The position numbers and the translations under genes were made by a program. The notes beneath the pieces are model-generated. The model made no database searches and was not told the origin of the DNA. It saw only the letters and a program-made list of their open reading frames with translations. From Actinomycetota bacterium (GTDB taxonomy: Bacteria > Actinomycetota > Acidimicrobiia > Acidimicrobiales > AC-25), in assembly GCA_005888395.1 (NCBI GenBank), contig VAXF01000048.1, forward strand, positions 16,158 to 31,971: a stretch of 15,814 bases of DNA, in the 5' to 3' direction. This document shows, one piece after another, positions 1 to 7,397 of the stretch. Positions within the stretch are counted from its first letter, which is position 1, and every line of letters starts with the position of its first letter.

Positions 1-1
1 C

Positions 2-517
2 CTCGTCGAGGCCTCGCCGCGCCGGGGCCGGGCGGAGACGTCAGGTCTGGCGTGGGCGCTGCTGCTCGGGAGCGCGACGGCCGTGATCGCGCTGCTCCTG
101 GCCGCCGCCCGCGGACCGCAGGCTCCGCGGCGGGCGCGTTTCCTCGCCGCCGCCGCCGGCGTCGACTACGCGCTGACGGCGGCCCTGACCAAGGCGACCT
201 CGCACCTGCTGGGTCACGGCATCGCCCACACCGCAACCCGGTGGGAGCCGTACGGGTTGGCCGTGGTCGGGGTCTCGGGCGTCCTTCTCTCGCAGAGCGC
301 GCTGCAGGCGGGTGCGCTGGCAGCGTCGTTGCCGACGCTCACCGCGAGCGACCCGCTCGCCAGCATCGCCGTCGGCGCGCTGGCGTTCGGCGAGAGCCTG
401 CGCGCCCGCGGCGCGGGACTCGTCGTTGCCGTGGGCGCGCTGCTTGCGATGCTCGTGGGCGCGGTCGCGTTGTCGCGCTCACCCCTCATCCAGAGGGTGC
501 GAGCCGCACCGCCGTAA
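2..517 (+). CDS. DMT/EamA-like transporter, C-terminal part (5' end outside window)
   Basis: The gene enters from the left edge, so its start is not visible; 171 codons remain before the TAA stop. The protein is a series of hydrophobic segments rich in Ala, Leu, Val and Gly separated by short polar turns. The stretch SQSALQAGALAASLPTLT, followed by a segment ending in FGESL and another long Ala/Val/Leu helix, resembles the last half of actinobacterial DMT-superfamily (EamA-like) permeases, where a Gly-Glu pair precedes the final helix. It would sit in the cytoplasmic membrane; the substrate cannot be read from the sequence. It converges on the DUF1015 gene with only 6 bases between the two stop codons and no hairpin plus T-run between them. 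The family call rests on pattern and topology, so it could be another small multi-pass membrane protein. Confidence 0.7.
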   Translation, partial: LVEASPRRGRAETSGLAWALLLGSATAVIALLLAAARGPQAPRRARFLAAAAGVDYALTAALTKATSHLLGHGIAHTATRWEPYGLAVVGVSGVLLSQSALQAGALAASLPTLTASDPLASIAVGALAFGESLRARGAGLVVAVGALLAMLVGAVALSRSPLIQRVRAAPP

Positions 518-523
518 CGACCG

Positions 524-1647
524 TCAGTCGAGCATCCGGAACACCAGGCCGGTGCGCGGCTTCGGGTAGAAGAACGAGGTCTTCTCGGGCATCGGACTGT
601 GTCGCCGTGCTGCGTTTGCGATCTGGTCGAGGCTCACCGGGCGCAGCAGCACCCCCGCGTCGCCCTCGCCCGATCGAACCGCAGCGAGGATCCGCCCGAC
701 GTCGGGTTCGTAGTCGAGGGTGTGCGGCGGGAGCGTCGCAAGGGCGCGGTCGAGGTGGACGACGTCGAGCTCGTCGGTCTCGTCCGCGGGTGATGGCCGC
801 GGACGGAGGAGCCACGCGCCGCCGGACAGCACCAGGCCGAGGGCCCCGGCGTCGTCGGCGTGCGCCGGCAGCGCCTCCGGCGGCGCCGGCGCGTCGAACA
901 CGTCGAACCACGGCGCGAGCGCCGCGAGCACGTCGATGCCGTTCGGAAGCCCACGCACGAGGCGGTGGATGGGACGGACGTCGAGCTGCTCCCCGGTGAG
1001 CTCGACGACATAGGCCATGAGGAGGTCGTAAGGGCCGGCGCGGCCACCGTTGGCGCGGCGCTGCTCGTCGCGATACGCGAGCGCGGTCTCGTAACGGTGG
1101 TGTCCATCGGCGATCACGACGGGGGCACTCGCAACTGCGGCGGCGATGGCGTCGACGACCCCTGGCTGGGTGATGTGCCAGAGCCGGTGGTGCACGTCAT
1201 CGTCGTCGGTGCAGCGGGCCACCGGGGGACCCGGAAGCTCGCACAGCGCCGACAGTCCCGAGACCGGCGACAGGCCCCAGATCGGCGAGAGGTTGGCTCG
1301 GCAGGCCCGAAGCTGCGCGAGGCGATGGACCGACGGCGTCCCCACGGTGGGGCGCGTCCCTCCGCGTCGCGATGGCCCATGCGGTAGACGTAGAACCCGG
1401 GCGCGTCGTCGCGGACGAGCACGCCCTGGTCGAGCCAGTCGCGCACGACGCAACCGGGCGGCGTCAGGTCCCGGGCCTGCGCTCCAACCGGCACTCGCTC
1501 GACGCGCGCCGCGTTGTAGGGACTGCGGGCTTCGAGCGTGGCGCGCATGGCGTCGTCGATGACGTCGTAGGGAGGTGCGACGACGTCGGCGAGCTCCACG
1601 CGCTCAGGGTCGTAGCGGACGCCGGCGAACGGCTCGAACCGGGTCAC
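524..1647 (-). pseudogene. DUF1015 family protein, frame-disrupted (internal deletion plus frameshift)
   Basis: Two minus-strand frames carry the two halves of one DUF1015 protein. The first, from GTG at 1647, has the N-terminal signature FEPFAGVRYDP, VVAPPYDVI, RSPYNAARVE and FYVYRMGHRD. The second, ending at 524, has CRANLSPIWGLS, the family core IADGHHRYETALAYRDEQ, LMAYVVEL, RPIHRL and the C-terminal FYPKPRTGLVFR. The coding frame must switch between about 1354 and 1327. In intact relatives (recalled from the family) about 30 residues lie there, including a conserved Leu-Pro-His-Glu motif that is missing here, so this is a deletion and not just one lost base. Total length is 1124 bases, not a multiple of three. 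The segment RVERVPVGAQARDL also fits the family poorly and may hide a second small error. Family function is poorly established; some members have been reported as serine kinases (recalled, not certain). It is either a real pseudogene or an assembly error. Confidence 0.8.
1340..1352. repeat. Short inverted repeat at the DUF1015 break point
   Basis: CCCCACGGTGGGG is an inverted repeat, CCCCA/TGGGG around CGG, with the outer C/G pairs extending it by symmetry. It lies in the middle of the interval where the DUF1015 reading frame breaks and about 30 conserved residues are missing. Hairpins of this kind can promote deletions in vivo and also coverage loss in high-GC sequencing. The link is by position only. 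Confidence 0.5.
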
Positions 1648-1670
1648 CGACCCTGACTACCACAGGCTGG

Positions 1671-1676
1671 TAGGAC
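1671..1676 (+). promoter_or_regulatory. Possible -10 element for the HAD-IIA gene
   Basis: TAGGAC lies 7 bases before the ATG at 1684. It matches the actinobacterial TANNNT pattern except at the last base. The spacing is the same as for the better -10 candidates elsewhere in this window, which suggests a leaderless transcript, though the AGGA could equally act as a weak ribosome binding site. It sits in the 36-bp divergent gap shared with the DUF1015 gene. Confidence 0.35.
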
Positions 1677-1683
1677 TTCTGCG

Positions 1684-2439
1684 ATGGCGTGGGTACTCGA
1701 CCTCGACGGCGTGGTCTGGCTCGGCGACGAGGTCATCGAGGGGTCGCCCGGGGCGGTCGACCGGCTCCGGGTCGCGGGTGAGCCGCTGCTGTTCATCACC
1801 AACAACTCCTCGCTGACCGTGGGCCAGTACACGGCCAAGCTCGAACGCATGGGTATCGCCGTCGAGCAGGACGAGCTGGTGACGTCCGCCGAGGCCGCCG
1901 CCTCGCTGCTGGCGCCCGGGAGCACCGCGTTGGTGTGTGCCGGGCCGGGCGTGAACGAGGCGCTGGAGCGGCGCGGAGTGCACAGCGTGCGCGCGGGCGC
2001 GGCCGATGTCGTCGTCGTCGGGTGGCACGGTGACTTCGACTTCGAGCGGCTCACAATCGCGGCGCGCGCCGTGATGGGCGGCGCCCGGCTGGTCGGCACC
2101 AACGACGACCCCACCTACCCCTCACCCGACGGTCCGCTCCCGGGCTGCGGCGCGATTCTGGCCGCGGTGGCCACGGCCGCCGGCGTGCGGCCAGAGGTGG
2201 CCGGGAAGCCCTACGACGCCATGGTCGAGCTCGTGCGCCACCGGGTGGGAGGCGACGGAGGAGTGATGGCCGGCGACCGGCCCTCCACCGACGGGCTCCT
2301 CGCCCGGCGGCTGGGCCTGCGTTTCGGCCTCGTGCTGAGCGGGGTGACGACCGAGGCCGACCTCCCCGTCGACCCCGCGCCGGACGTCGTTGCGCCGAAC
2401 CTCGCGAGCCTCGTCGAGCGCGAGTTGGGATCTCAGTAG
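1684..2439 (+). CDS. HAD-IIA family hydrolase (NagD/p-nitrophenylphosphatase-like)
   Basis: This is a 251-residue soluble phosphatase of the haloacid dehalogenase superfamily, subclass IIA. Motif I is LDLDGVVWLG with Asp6 (nucleophile) and Asp8. Motif II is ITNNSS at residues 38-43. The motif III lysine is in GKPYDAM (Lys175), and motif IV is MAGDRPSTDG with Asp198. The middle of the protein forms the C2-type cap expected for IIA members and has the GTNDDPTYP segment typical of them. Likely substrates are small phosphorylated metabolites; the true one cannot be inferred. It corresponds in position to Rv1692 upstream of tlyA in mycobacteria, here separated from tlyA by two genes. ATG 1684 is chosen because motif I begins at residue 5, as usual. 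The gene overlaps the convergent rhomboid gene by 7 bases. Confidence 0.9.
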   Translation: MAWVLDLDGVVWLGDEVIEGSPGAVDRLRVAGEPLLFITNNSSLTVGQYTAKLERMGIAVEQDELVTSAEAAASLLAPGSTALVCAGPGVNEALERRGVHSVRAGAADVVVVGWHGDFDFERLTIAARAVMGGARLVGTNDDPTYPSPDGPLPGCGAILAAVATAAGVRPEVAGKPYDAMVELVRHRVGGDGGVMAGDRPSTDGLLARRLGLRFGLVLSGVTTEADLPVDPAPDVVAPNLASLVERELGSQ

Positions 2440-3197
2440 CCTGCGATCACCGGCGAACCGCGGAGCCGGTTGCGGAAGAGCAGGGCGACGAGCGCGCCGA
2501 ACAGGAAGCCACCGACGTGCGCGACCCATGCGATGCCCTGTGTCGGCGCGACGAAGAACTGGGAGACGAACCAGAACAGCAGCAGCCATTTGGCGCTGAT
2601 GTCGCGTATGAGGATGAGGAAGAAGATGAACACCGTGCGGATCGGCGCGTTGGGGAACAGCACGAGGTAGGCGCCCATCACCGCGGCGATGGCACCCGAG
2701 GCGCCCACGACGGGCACGGTGCTGTGGGGCTGGCTGGCGATGTGCGCGGCCGCGGCGACGAGCCCGCCCGCGAAGTAGAAGAGGAGGTACAGGAACGGCC
2801 CCATCCGGTCCTCGATGTTGTTGCCGAAGATCCAGAGGAAGAGCATGTTGCCGCCGATGTGCAGCAGGCTCCCGTGCAGGAACATCGAGTAGAGGATCGC
2901 CAGGTACACGGCCTTGTGGGGGAACGGCGCCGGGCTGTCGGGGTGCCCCTCCTCGCACCCCTCGTGGTCCCCGCGCAGGCTCCGCACGATCTCGCTCTGG
3001 GTCAGCGGGCGGTCGTTGACCACCTCACAGGGAATGGCGGCGTGCTCGTAGGTGAAGCGCGCCTCCTGCACGCCCCCTCCCCGGTTCGTCACCGCGTGCG
3101 GCTGGATGAAGAAGTAGATGGCCACGTTGACGATGATGAGGAGGACGGTGACGACGGCGGGCCGCGACGTCGGGTTCTGGTCCCTGAGGGGGATCAC
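2433..3197 (-). CDS. Rhomboid family intramembrane serine protease
   Basis: This 254-residue polytopic membrane protease cleaves transmembrane substrates within the bilayer. It opens with MIPLRDQNPTSRPAVVT, a start very common in bacterial rhomboids, followed by the first helix (about 15-32). A soluble loop of about 60 residues contains two cysteines (57, 81). The core follows: FLHGSLLHIGGNMLFLWIFG with Asn117, then VVGASGAI with the catalytic Ser167, then WVAHVGGFLFG with the catalytic His227 of the Ser-His dyad. The final helix is followed by a short basic tail. All expected catalytic residues are present and the length is normal for a six-helix rhomboid. The start is GTG at 3197. It diverges from the coiled-coil protein gene across 54 bases and has its own -10 candidate 6 bases upstream. 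The physiological substrate is unknown. Confidence 0.93.
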   Translation of the reverse strand: MIPLRDQNPTSRPAVVTVLLIIVNVAIYFFIQPHAVTNRGGGVQEARFTYEHAAIPCEVVNDRPLTQSEIVRSLRGDHEGCEEGHPDSPAPFPHKAVYLAILYSMFLHGSLLHIGGNMLFLWIFGNNIEDRMGPFLYLLFYFAGGLVAAAAHIASQPHSTVPVVGASGAIAAVMGAYLVLFPNAPIRTVFIFFLILIRDISAKWLLLFWFVSQFFVAPTQGIAWVAHVGGFLFGALVALLFRNRLRGSPVIAGY

Positions 3198-3203
3198 CGG
3201 CCG

Positions 3204-3209
3204 ATGGTA
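3204..3209 (-). promoter_or_regulatory. -10 element of the rhomboid gene (leaderless type)
   Basis: On the minus strand this reads TACCAT, a TANNNT -10 hexamer, 6 bases before the GTG at 3197. No Shine-Dalgarno sequence lies between. The spacing fits transcription starting at the first base of the start codon. No clear -35 is seen. Confidence 0.5.
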
Positions 3210-3213
3210 ACTA

Positions 3214-3243
3214 TTGCAAGCGGCGACGCGGGGCCACTACCGT
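3214..3243 (+). promoter_or_regulatory. Promoter of the long tlyA-murJ operon
   Basis: TTGCAA (3214-3219) and TACCGT (3238-3243) are separated by 18 bases, a good match to a housekeeping sigma promoter. The -10 ends 8 bases before the ATG at 3252 and no Shine-Dalgarno is present, so the transcript is probably leaderless. It lies within the divergent gap shared with the rhomboid promoter, so the two may compete. Confidence 0.55.
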
Positions 3244-3251
3244 CTGCCGCC

Positions 3252-3638
3252 ATGGCGCAGAGAGCCGACGTGTGGAAGAAGTACCTCGACGCTGGCGTCG
3301 CCTTCACTGAGATGACGCGGTCCCGGGCCGAGAAGGTCGTGCGGGAGCTGGTGCGGGAGGGCGAGGTGCAGCGCGAGCGGGCCCAGGAGCTGGCCGAGGA
3401 GCTCGTCGCCCGCACGCGGCGCAACGCCGAGGAGTTGCGCAAGCTCGTCCGCAAGGAGATCCGCGACCAGCTGGCGGCACTGGGGATTTCCACGCGCCCT
3501 CGTGGCGGGCGCGCGACGACGGCAACGACGAAGGCCCCGGCGGCCAAGGGCACCGCCGCCAAGAAGGCCGGCACGGCGAAGAAGGCCCCCGCCAAGAAGG
3601 CCGCGGCGAAGAAGGCTGGCCCCGCGAGCGGGGCATAG
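3252..3638 (+). CDS. Phasin-like coiled-coil protein with Lys/Ala-rich histone-H1-like tail
   Basis: This protein has 128 residues. Residues 1-80 are predicted to be long amphipathic helix rich in Glu, Arg and Leu (for example RAQELAEELVARTRRNAEEL) and resemble the polyhydroxyalkanoate granule-associated/phasin-like family of actinobacteria. From about residue 88 the protein is low-complexity: Thr/Ala-rich, then repeated KKA/PAKKA units (about 100-122), like the DNA-binding tails of bacterial histone-H1-like proteins and PhaF-type phasins. The combination suggests a helical oligomer that can bind nucleic acid; the role is inferred. It is the first gene of the long rightward operon and occupies the position of the small hypothetical Rv1693 before tlyA. 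ATG 3252 is chosen for its -10 placement and because the helical region begins there. The frame is open further upstream, but that part is antisense to the rhomboid gene. Confidence 0.8.
   Translation: MAQRADVWKKYLDAGVAFTEMTRSRAEKVVRELVREGEVQRERAQELAEELVARTRRNAEELRKLVRKEIRDQLAALGISTRPRGGRATTATTKAPAAKGTAAKKAGTAKKAPAKKAAAKKAGPASGA
3620..3633 (+). other. GC hairpin at the end of the coiled-coil gene
   Basis: CCCCGCGAGCGGGG forms a 5-6 bp stem with a tiny loop. It ends 2 bases before the TAG stop and 5 bases before the presumed CTG start of tlyA. No T-run follows, so it is not a classical terminator. It could influence coupling between the two genes. Confidence 0.4.
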
Positions 3639-4448
3639 CTGACCGCACGTCGCCGGCTCGACACGGAGCTCGTGCGCCGGGGGTTGGCGCCGAGCAGGGA
3701 GCAGGCACAGGCGGTCATCGCCGCCGGCCGGGTCACCGTCGGCGGCGCGCCCGCGCCGAAGGCGTCCCGTCTCGTTGCGGCCGGTGAGGCGGTCGAGGTG
3801 CTCGGCGACCCGCCCCGGTTCGTGGGCCGAGGCGGCGAGAAGCTCGACGCCGCGCTCGACCGATTCGCCGTCGACGTCAGAGGCCGGCGCGCCGTCGACG
3901 CCGGTGCGTCCACCGGTGGCTTCACCGACGGTCTCCTGCAGCGCGGCGCGCGCCACGTCGTGGCCGTCGACGTCGGCCACGGCCAGTTTGACGCGCGTCT
4001 GCGGAAGGACGCGCGGGTGACGGTGATGGAGCGGACCAACGTGCGCAGCCTGGGGGCCACCGAGGCGGGCGGGGAAGCCGACCTGGTGTGTGCCGACCTG
4101 TCGTTCATCTCCTTGCGCACGGTGGCCGGCGCGCTGATCGGGCTGGTTGCGCCGGGTGGCGACCTGATCGTGCTCGTGAAGCCGCAGTTCGAGGCGGGAA
4201 GAGTGGAGGCCTCCCGGGGCGGAGGCGTCATCCGTGACCCGGCTGTGTGGCGACGGGTCCTCGAAGAGGTGCGCGACGCCTTCCTCGACAAAGATGCCGC
4301 CATGCTCGACGTGATGGTCTCGCCTCTCGAGGGCGCCCACGGCAACGTCGAGTTCCTCGCCCACCTGCGGCGTGGAGCGGGCAGCTCGGCCGGCGTGCCC
4401 GACCTCGCCGGGATCGTGGCCGAGGCCTCCGCGCGTCAGGGGCGCTGA
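3639..4448 (+). CDS. tlyA: TlyA-type 16S/23S rRNA 2'-O-methyltransferase
   Basis: TlyA uses SAM to methylate ribose 2'-OH groups of 16S rRNA C1409 and 23S rRNA C1920 (established in M. tuberculosis, where loss gives capreomycin resistance). The N-terminus is an S4 RNA-binding domain (about 5-60). Then come GRGGEKLDAALDRF, the SAM-binding loop VDAGASTGGFTDG, VDVGHGQFD, ADLSFISL, LVKPQFEAG and the C-terminal GNVEF. Counted from CTG 3639 the Lys-Asp-Lys-Glu residues fall at 68, 153, 181 and 238, almost exactly the M. tuberculosis numbering (recalled as 69, 154, 182, 238), and the total of 269 residues matches too. The first conventional start in frame is GTG 3672, which would remove the conserved RRRLDTEL at the beginning of the S4 domain. 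I therefore prefer CTG immediately after the TAG of the previous gene. The NAD kinase gene follows after 4 bases. Confidence 0.92.
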   Translation: MTARRRLDTELVRRGLAPSREQAQAVIAAGRVTVGGAPAPKASRLVAAGEAVEVLGDPPRFVGRGGEKLDAALDRFAVDVRGRRAVDAGASTGGFTDGLLQRGARHVVAVDVGHGQFDARLRKDARVTVMERTNVRSLGATEAGGEADLVCADLSFISLRTVAGALIGLVAPGGDLIVLVKPQFEAGRVEASRGGGVIRDPAVWRRVLEEVRDAFLDKDAAMLDVMVSPLEGAHGNVEFLAHLRRGAGSSAGVPDLAGIVAEASARQGR

Positions 4449-4452
4449 TCGG

Positions 4453-5316
4453 ATGACTGCTGTGGGCCTCGTCGTGCACCACGAACGGCCGCGAGCCGTC
4501 GCCCTCGCGCGTGAGGCGGTCGACTGGTTGACGGCGCACGGTCACGAGGCGCGGGTGCCGGCGGACGACATCGAGGTCGTCGAGGCCGCCGGCCTGGGGT
4601 GCACGACCGCCGAGGAGTTCGGCAAGGGCCTCGATCTGGTCGTCAGCCTGGGCGGCGACGGCACCATGTTGCGGACGGTCGACCTCGTGGCCCGCCATGA
4701 CATACCGGTGCTCGGTGTGAACGTCGGCCAGCTCGGGTACCTCACCGTGCTCGAACCTGGCGGGCTCGTGGCCGGCCTCGGCAAGTTCTTCGCCGGCGAC
4801 CACGGCATCGAGGAGCGCATGACCCTGCACGTGTCGGTCGAGACGGAGGCCGGGCGCGTCGACGTGGTCGATCACGACTGCCTGAACGAGGCCGTGCTCG
4901 AGAAGACGGCGCCCGGTCGCACGGTGCGGCTCGCCGTCGACGTCAATGGCCGGTTCTTCACCAGCTACGCGGCCGACGGCCTGATCGTGGCGACGCCGAC
5001 GGGGTCGACCGCGTACTCGCTTTCCGCTCGCGGGCCGATCGTGTCCCCGCGCCACCGGGCACTTCTCGTGACGCCGGTCGCTCCGCACATGCTGTTCGAC
5101 CGCACGTTGGTGCTCGACGCCACTGAGTCGGTGCGGGTGGAGGTCGTCGACACGCGCGCCGCGACGCTGTCAGTCGACGGTCGTGACGTCGGGGTCCTCT
5201 CTGGGGGGGACGCGATCGTGTGCACCGCCGGCGCCCACGCGGCGCGGCTGGTGACATTCGGGGATCGTGACTTCCACGACATCCTCAAAGCCAAGTTCGG
5301 GCTGGCCGACCGCTGA
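4453..5316 (+). CDS. nadK: NAD kinase
   Basis: This 287-residue enzyme phosphorylates the adenosine ribose 2'-OH of NAD to give NADP. Diagnostic motifs are all present: VSLGGDGTML with the catalytic GGDG at 67-70, GVNVGQLGYLT just after it, LNEAVLEK with Asn145-Glu146, and the Gly/Thr-rich TPTGSTAYSLSARGPIVSP at 181-199. The C-terminal part (MLFDRTLVLD, LSVDGRDVGVL) completes the beta-sandwich domain. ATG 4453 is preferred because the first strand, GLVVHHERP, starts right behind it; the frame runs further upstream but would overlap tlyA. It is 4 bases from the tlyA stop and its own TGA overlaps the steA start by one base, so translation is probably coupled. In M. tuberculosis recN follows at this point; here it does not. 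Confidence 0.95.
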   Translation: MTAVGLVVHHERPRAVALAREAVDWLTAHGHEARVPADDIEVVEAAGLGCTTAEEFGKGLDLVVSLGGDGTMLRTVDLVARHDIPVLGVNVGQLGYLTVLEPGGLVAGLGKFFAGDHGIEERMTLHVSVETEAGRVDVVDHDCLNEAVLEKTAPGRTVRLAVDVNGRFFTSYAADGLIVATPTGSTAYSLSARGPIVSPRHRALLVTPVAPHMLFDRTLVLDATESVRVEVVDTRAATLSVDGRDVGVLSGGDAIVCTAGAHAARLVTFGDRDFHDILKAKFGLADR

Positions 5317-6449
5317 TGGCGCAGCTGGCCGAGGACAACCCGGCGGTCATCGGGCTGGCGCGCGTCGACCGCCGCACGAAGCACCTGCTCCTGCGCATCC
5401 AACCGGGCGAGATCGCGATCATCGACCACGCCGACCTCGACCGGGTTGCGGCCGAGGGTCTGATCGAGGCCGGCGTGGCGGCGGTGGTCAACGCCTCCCG
5501 GTCGGTCACAGGCCGGTATCCCAACGTGGGCCCGCTCCTGATCGCGGCCGCCGGCATCCCGCTCGTCGACGACGTCGGCCCGGACGTGCTCGACGAGGTC
5601 GGCGAGGGTCAGCTGCTGCGGGTCGAGGGCGACGAGGTCCTCGCCGGCGGTCGCTGCCTCGCCAAGGGCGTGCGTCAGAGCCTGCGCTCGCTCGAGGAGG
5701 ACGTGGAAGCGGCGAAGCTGGCCATGGGCGACGAGCTCGAGCGCTTCGCCACCAACACGCTCGCCTACCTGCGCGAAGAGCAGCACCTGCTCACCGATTC
5801 GCCAGACCTGCCGGAGCTGCGCACGCGGATCAAGGGCCGTCACGTGCTCGTCGTGGTGCGCGGGCTCGACTACCGCGAGGATCTGGCCGCGCTGCGCTCG
5901 TACACGCGCGAGATGCGTCCCGTGCTGGTCGCGGTCGACGGCGGTGCCGACGCGCTTCTCGAGGCCGGTCACCGCCCCGACCTCATCATCGGCGACTTCG
6001 ACTCGATCTCGAACGAGGCGCTCTCGTCGGGCGCCGAGCTCGTCGTCCACGCCTACCCGGGTGGACGCGCCCCCGGCGCCGAGCGCCTCGATGGCCTGGG
6101 CCTCCCGTACGTCGTGTTCGAGGCCGCGGGCACGAGCGAGGACATCGCGCTGCTGCTCGCGTTCGAGAAGGGCGCCGAGCTCATCGTCGCCGTCGGAACC
6201 CACGCATCGATGGTGGAGTTCCTCGACAAAGGGCGTGATGGCATGGCATCCACGTTTCTCGTGCGCCTGAAGGTGGGGCCCATCCTCGTGGACGCCAAGG
6301 GCGTGAACCGGCTCTACCAGAGCCGGGTGCACAAGCGCGACCTCGTGTTCCTGTTCGCTTCAGCCCTCGTGACCATGCTGGTCCTCACGGCCGTGGCCCA
6401 GCCGCTGCGCGACTTCTTCCACGGCATCTGGTTGCTGTTCACCGGGTAA
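5316..6449 (+). CDS. steA: SteA-like cytokinetic-ring protein (thiamin pyrophosphokinase-like fold)
   Basis: The protein has 377 residues. The N-terminal half (about 20-170) carries KHLLLRIQPGEIAIIDHADL and VVNASRSVTGRYPNVGP, characteristic of the Rv1697/SteA family. The middle (about 175-300) resembles a thiamin pyrophosphokinase catalytic domain: VAVDGGADALLEAGHRPDLI, then IGDFDSIS and a later VAVGTHASMVEFLD. One transmembrane helix lies near the C-terminus (about 344-363), with a short tail after it. In Corynebacterium glutamicum SteA and SteB act in cell separation and septal peptidoglycan cleavage through RipA-type hydrolases. Synteny with the NAD kinase upstream and a SteB homolog downstream supports the same role here. 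The start overlaps the nadK stop by one base (TGATG). Thiamin pyrophosphokinase activity is unlikely given the added N-terminal domain and membrane anchor. Confidence 0.88.
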   Translation: MAQLAEDNPAVIGLARVDRRTKHLLLRIQPGEIAIIDHADLDRVAAEGLIEAGVAAVVNASRSVTGRYPNVGPLLIAAAGIPLVDDVGPDVLDEVGEGQLLRVEGDEVLAGGRCLAKGVRQSLRSLEEDVEAAKLAMGDELERFATNTLAYLREEQHLLTDSPDLPELRTRIKGRHVLVVVRGLDYREDLAALRSYTREMRPVLVAVDGGADALLEAGHRPDLIIGDFDSISNEALSSGAELVVHAYPGGRAPGAERLDGLGLPYVVFEAAGTSEDIALLLAFEKGAELIVAVGTHASMVEFLDKGRDGMASTFLVRLKVGPILVDAKGVNRLYQSRVHKRDLVFLFASALVTMLVLTAVAQPLRDFFHGIWLLFTG

Positions 6450-6452
6450 CCC

Positions 6453-7397
6453 GTGGTCAACCTCCGCTATCACATCGTCTCCCTCGTGGCCGTCTTCCTC
6501 GCGCTCGGGGTCGGCATCCTCATGGGCGCGACCGTCGTCGACCGCGGAATCGTGCGACTGCAGGATCGCAACCTGCACACGCTCGAGAGCCGGCTCGCCG
6601 ACCGGCGGCGCGCGACCGACGCGCTGAGCCGGCAGCTGAACCGGTGGAACGCGTTCGCCGACCAGAGCAAGGGCCAGCTGCTGATCGGGCGGCTCCGCGG
6701 TGTCCCGATCCTCGTCGTGGGTGTCGAGGGTGTGGATCGGAAGCCCGTCGACGACTTCCGCCGCCAGCTCGTCGGCGCGGGCGCGGTCGACGAGGGAGTG
6801 GCGTGGCTCACGCCGCGGCTGAACCTCACCGACGGCCGCGACGCGAGCGCGCTGGGGAGCGCGGTCGGGAGCCCGGCGACCACACCGGACACGTTGCGCC
6901 GCGACGCCATGACGGCGCTCGCCGCGTTCCTCACCGGCAAGGTCGGCCAGGGCGGCCCCGGCTCGTCGCCCACACCGCTGCTGGTGGCGCTGCGCGACGC
7001 GGGTTTCGTCGACTACGAGGACCCCACGACGCAGCCGCCGGGCCTCGACCACGTACCGCTGCCAGGCACGAGGCTCGTGCTCGTGTCCGGCGCCGGCGCC
7101 AAGGTCGTCGACAGCGCCCTCGCCGTGCCCTTGGCGCGCGACCTCGCCAGCACAGGCATCGCGTCGGTGGTGGCGGTGGAGTCGGGGAGCGATGCGGCCG
7201 GCAGGCGGGCGGTGTTCGTCGGCCCACTTCGGCGCGACGGCGCGACCGCCGGTGTCATATCCACCGTCGACGATCTCGAGACCTACTACGGCCAGTTGGC
7301 GGCCCTGCTCGCCGTGGAGGACCTCGCTTCGAACACCGTCGGCAACTTCGGGGTCGGCCCGGGCGCCGACCGGCTCCTGCCGGCGCCCAACTCGTGA
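6453..7397 (+). CDS. steB: SteB/MctB-like (copper transporter family DUF3186) envelope protein
   Basis: This 314-residue protein has the family's fixed opening: MVNLRYHIVSLVAVFLALGV, a single N-terminal membrane helix (about 7-29), followed by a coiled coil (about 32-70, RLQDRNLHTLESRLADRRR). The rest is an extracytoplasmic alpha/beta domain; the recognisable C-terminal segment is DLETYYGQLAAL with VGNFGVGPGADRLLP. The M. tuberculosis homolog Rv1698 (MctB) was linked to copper handling and outer-membrane channel activity. The C. glutamicum homolog SteB partners SteA in cell separation. Because steA lies directly upstream with 3 bases between, the SteB role is the better guess. The start is GTG at 6453. 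The gene overlaps murJ by one base at the TGATG junction. No disruption is seen. Confidence 0.87.
   Translation: MVNLRYHIVSLVAVFLALGVGILMGATVVDRGIVRLQDRNLHTLESRLADRRRATDALSRQLNRWNAFADQSKGQLLIGRLRGVPILVVGVEGVDRKPVDDFRRQLVGAGAVDEGVAWLTPRLNLTDGRDASALGSAVGSPATTPDTLRRDAMTALAAFLTGKVGQGGPGSSPTPLLVALRDAGFVDYEDPTTQPPGLDHVPLPGTRLVLVSGAGAKVVDSALAVPLARDLASTGIASVVAVESGSDAAGRRAVFVGPLRRDGATAGVISTVDDLETYYGQLAALLAVEDLASNTVGNFGVGPGADRLLPAPNS

Noticed and set aside
3620..3633. Rho-independent terminator after the coiled-coil gene
   Set aside because: The hairpin has no T-run and lies inside a tight operon, so it is listed only as a hairpin.
3540..3635. Tandem nucleotide repeat or CRISPR-like array in the Lys/Ala-rich tail region
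   Set aside because: The periodicity comes from repeated AAGAAGG(C)C codons for Lys-Lys-Ala in a coding tail; units are short, irregular and without spacers.
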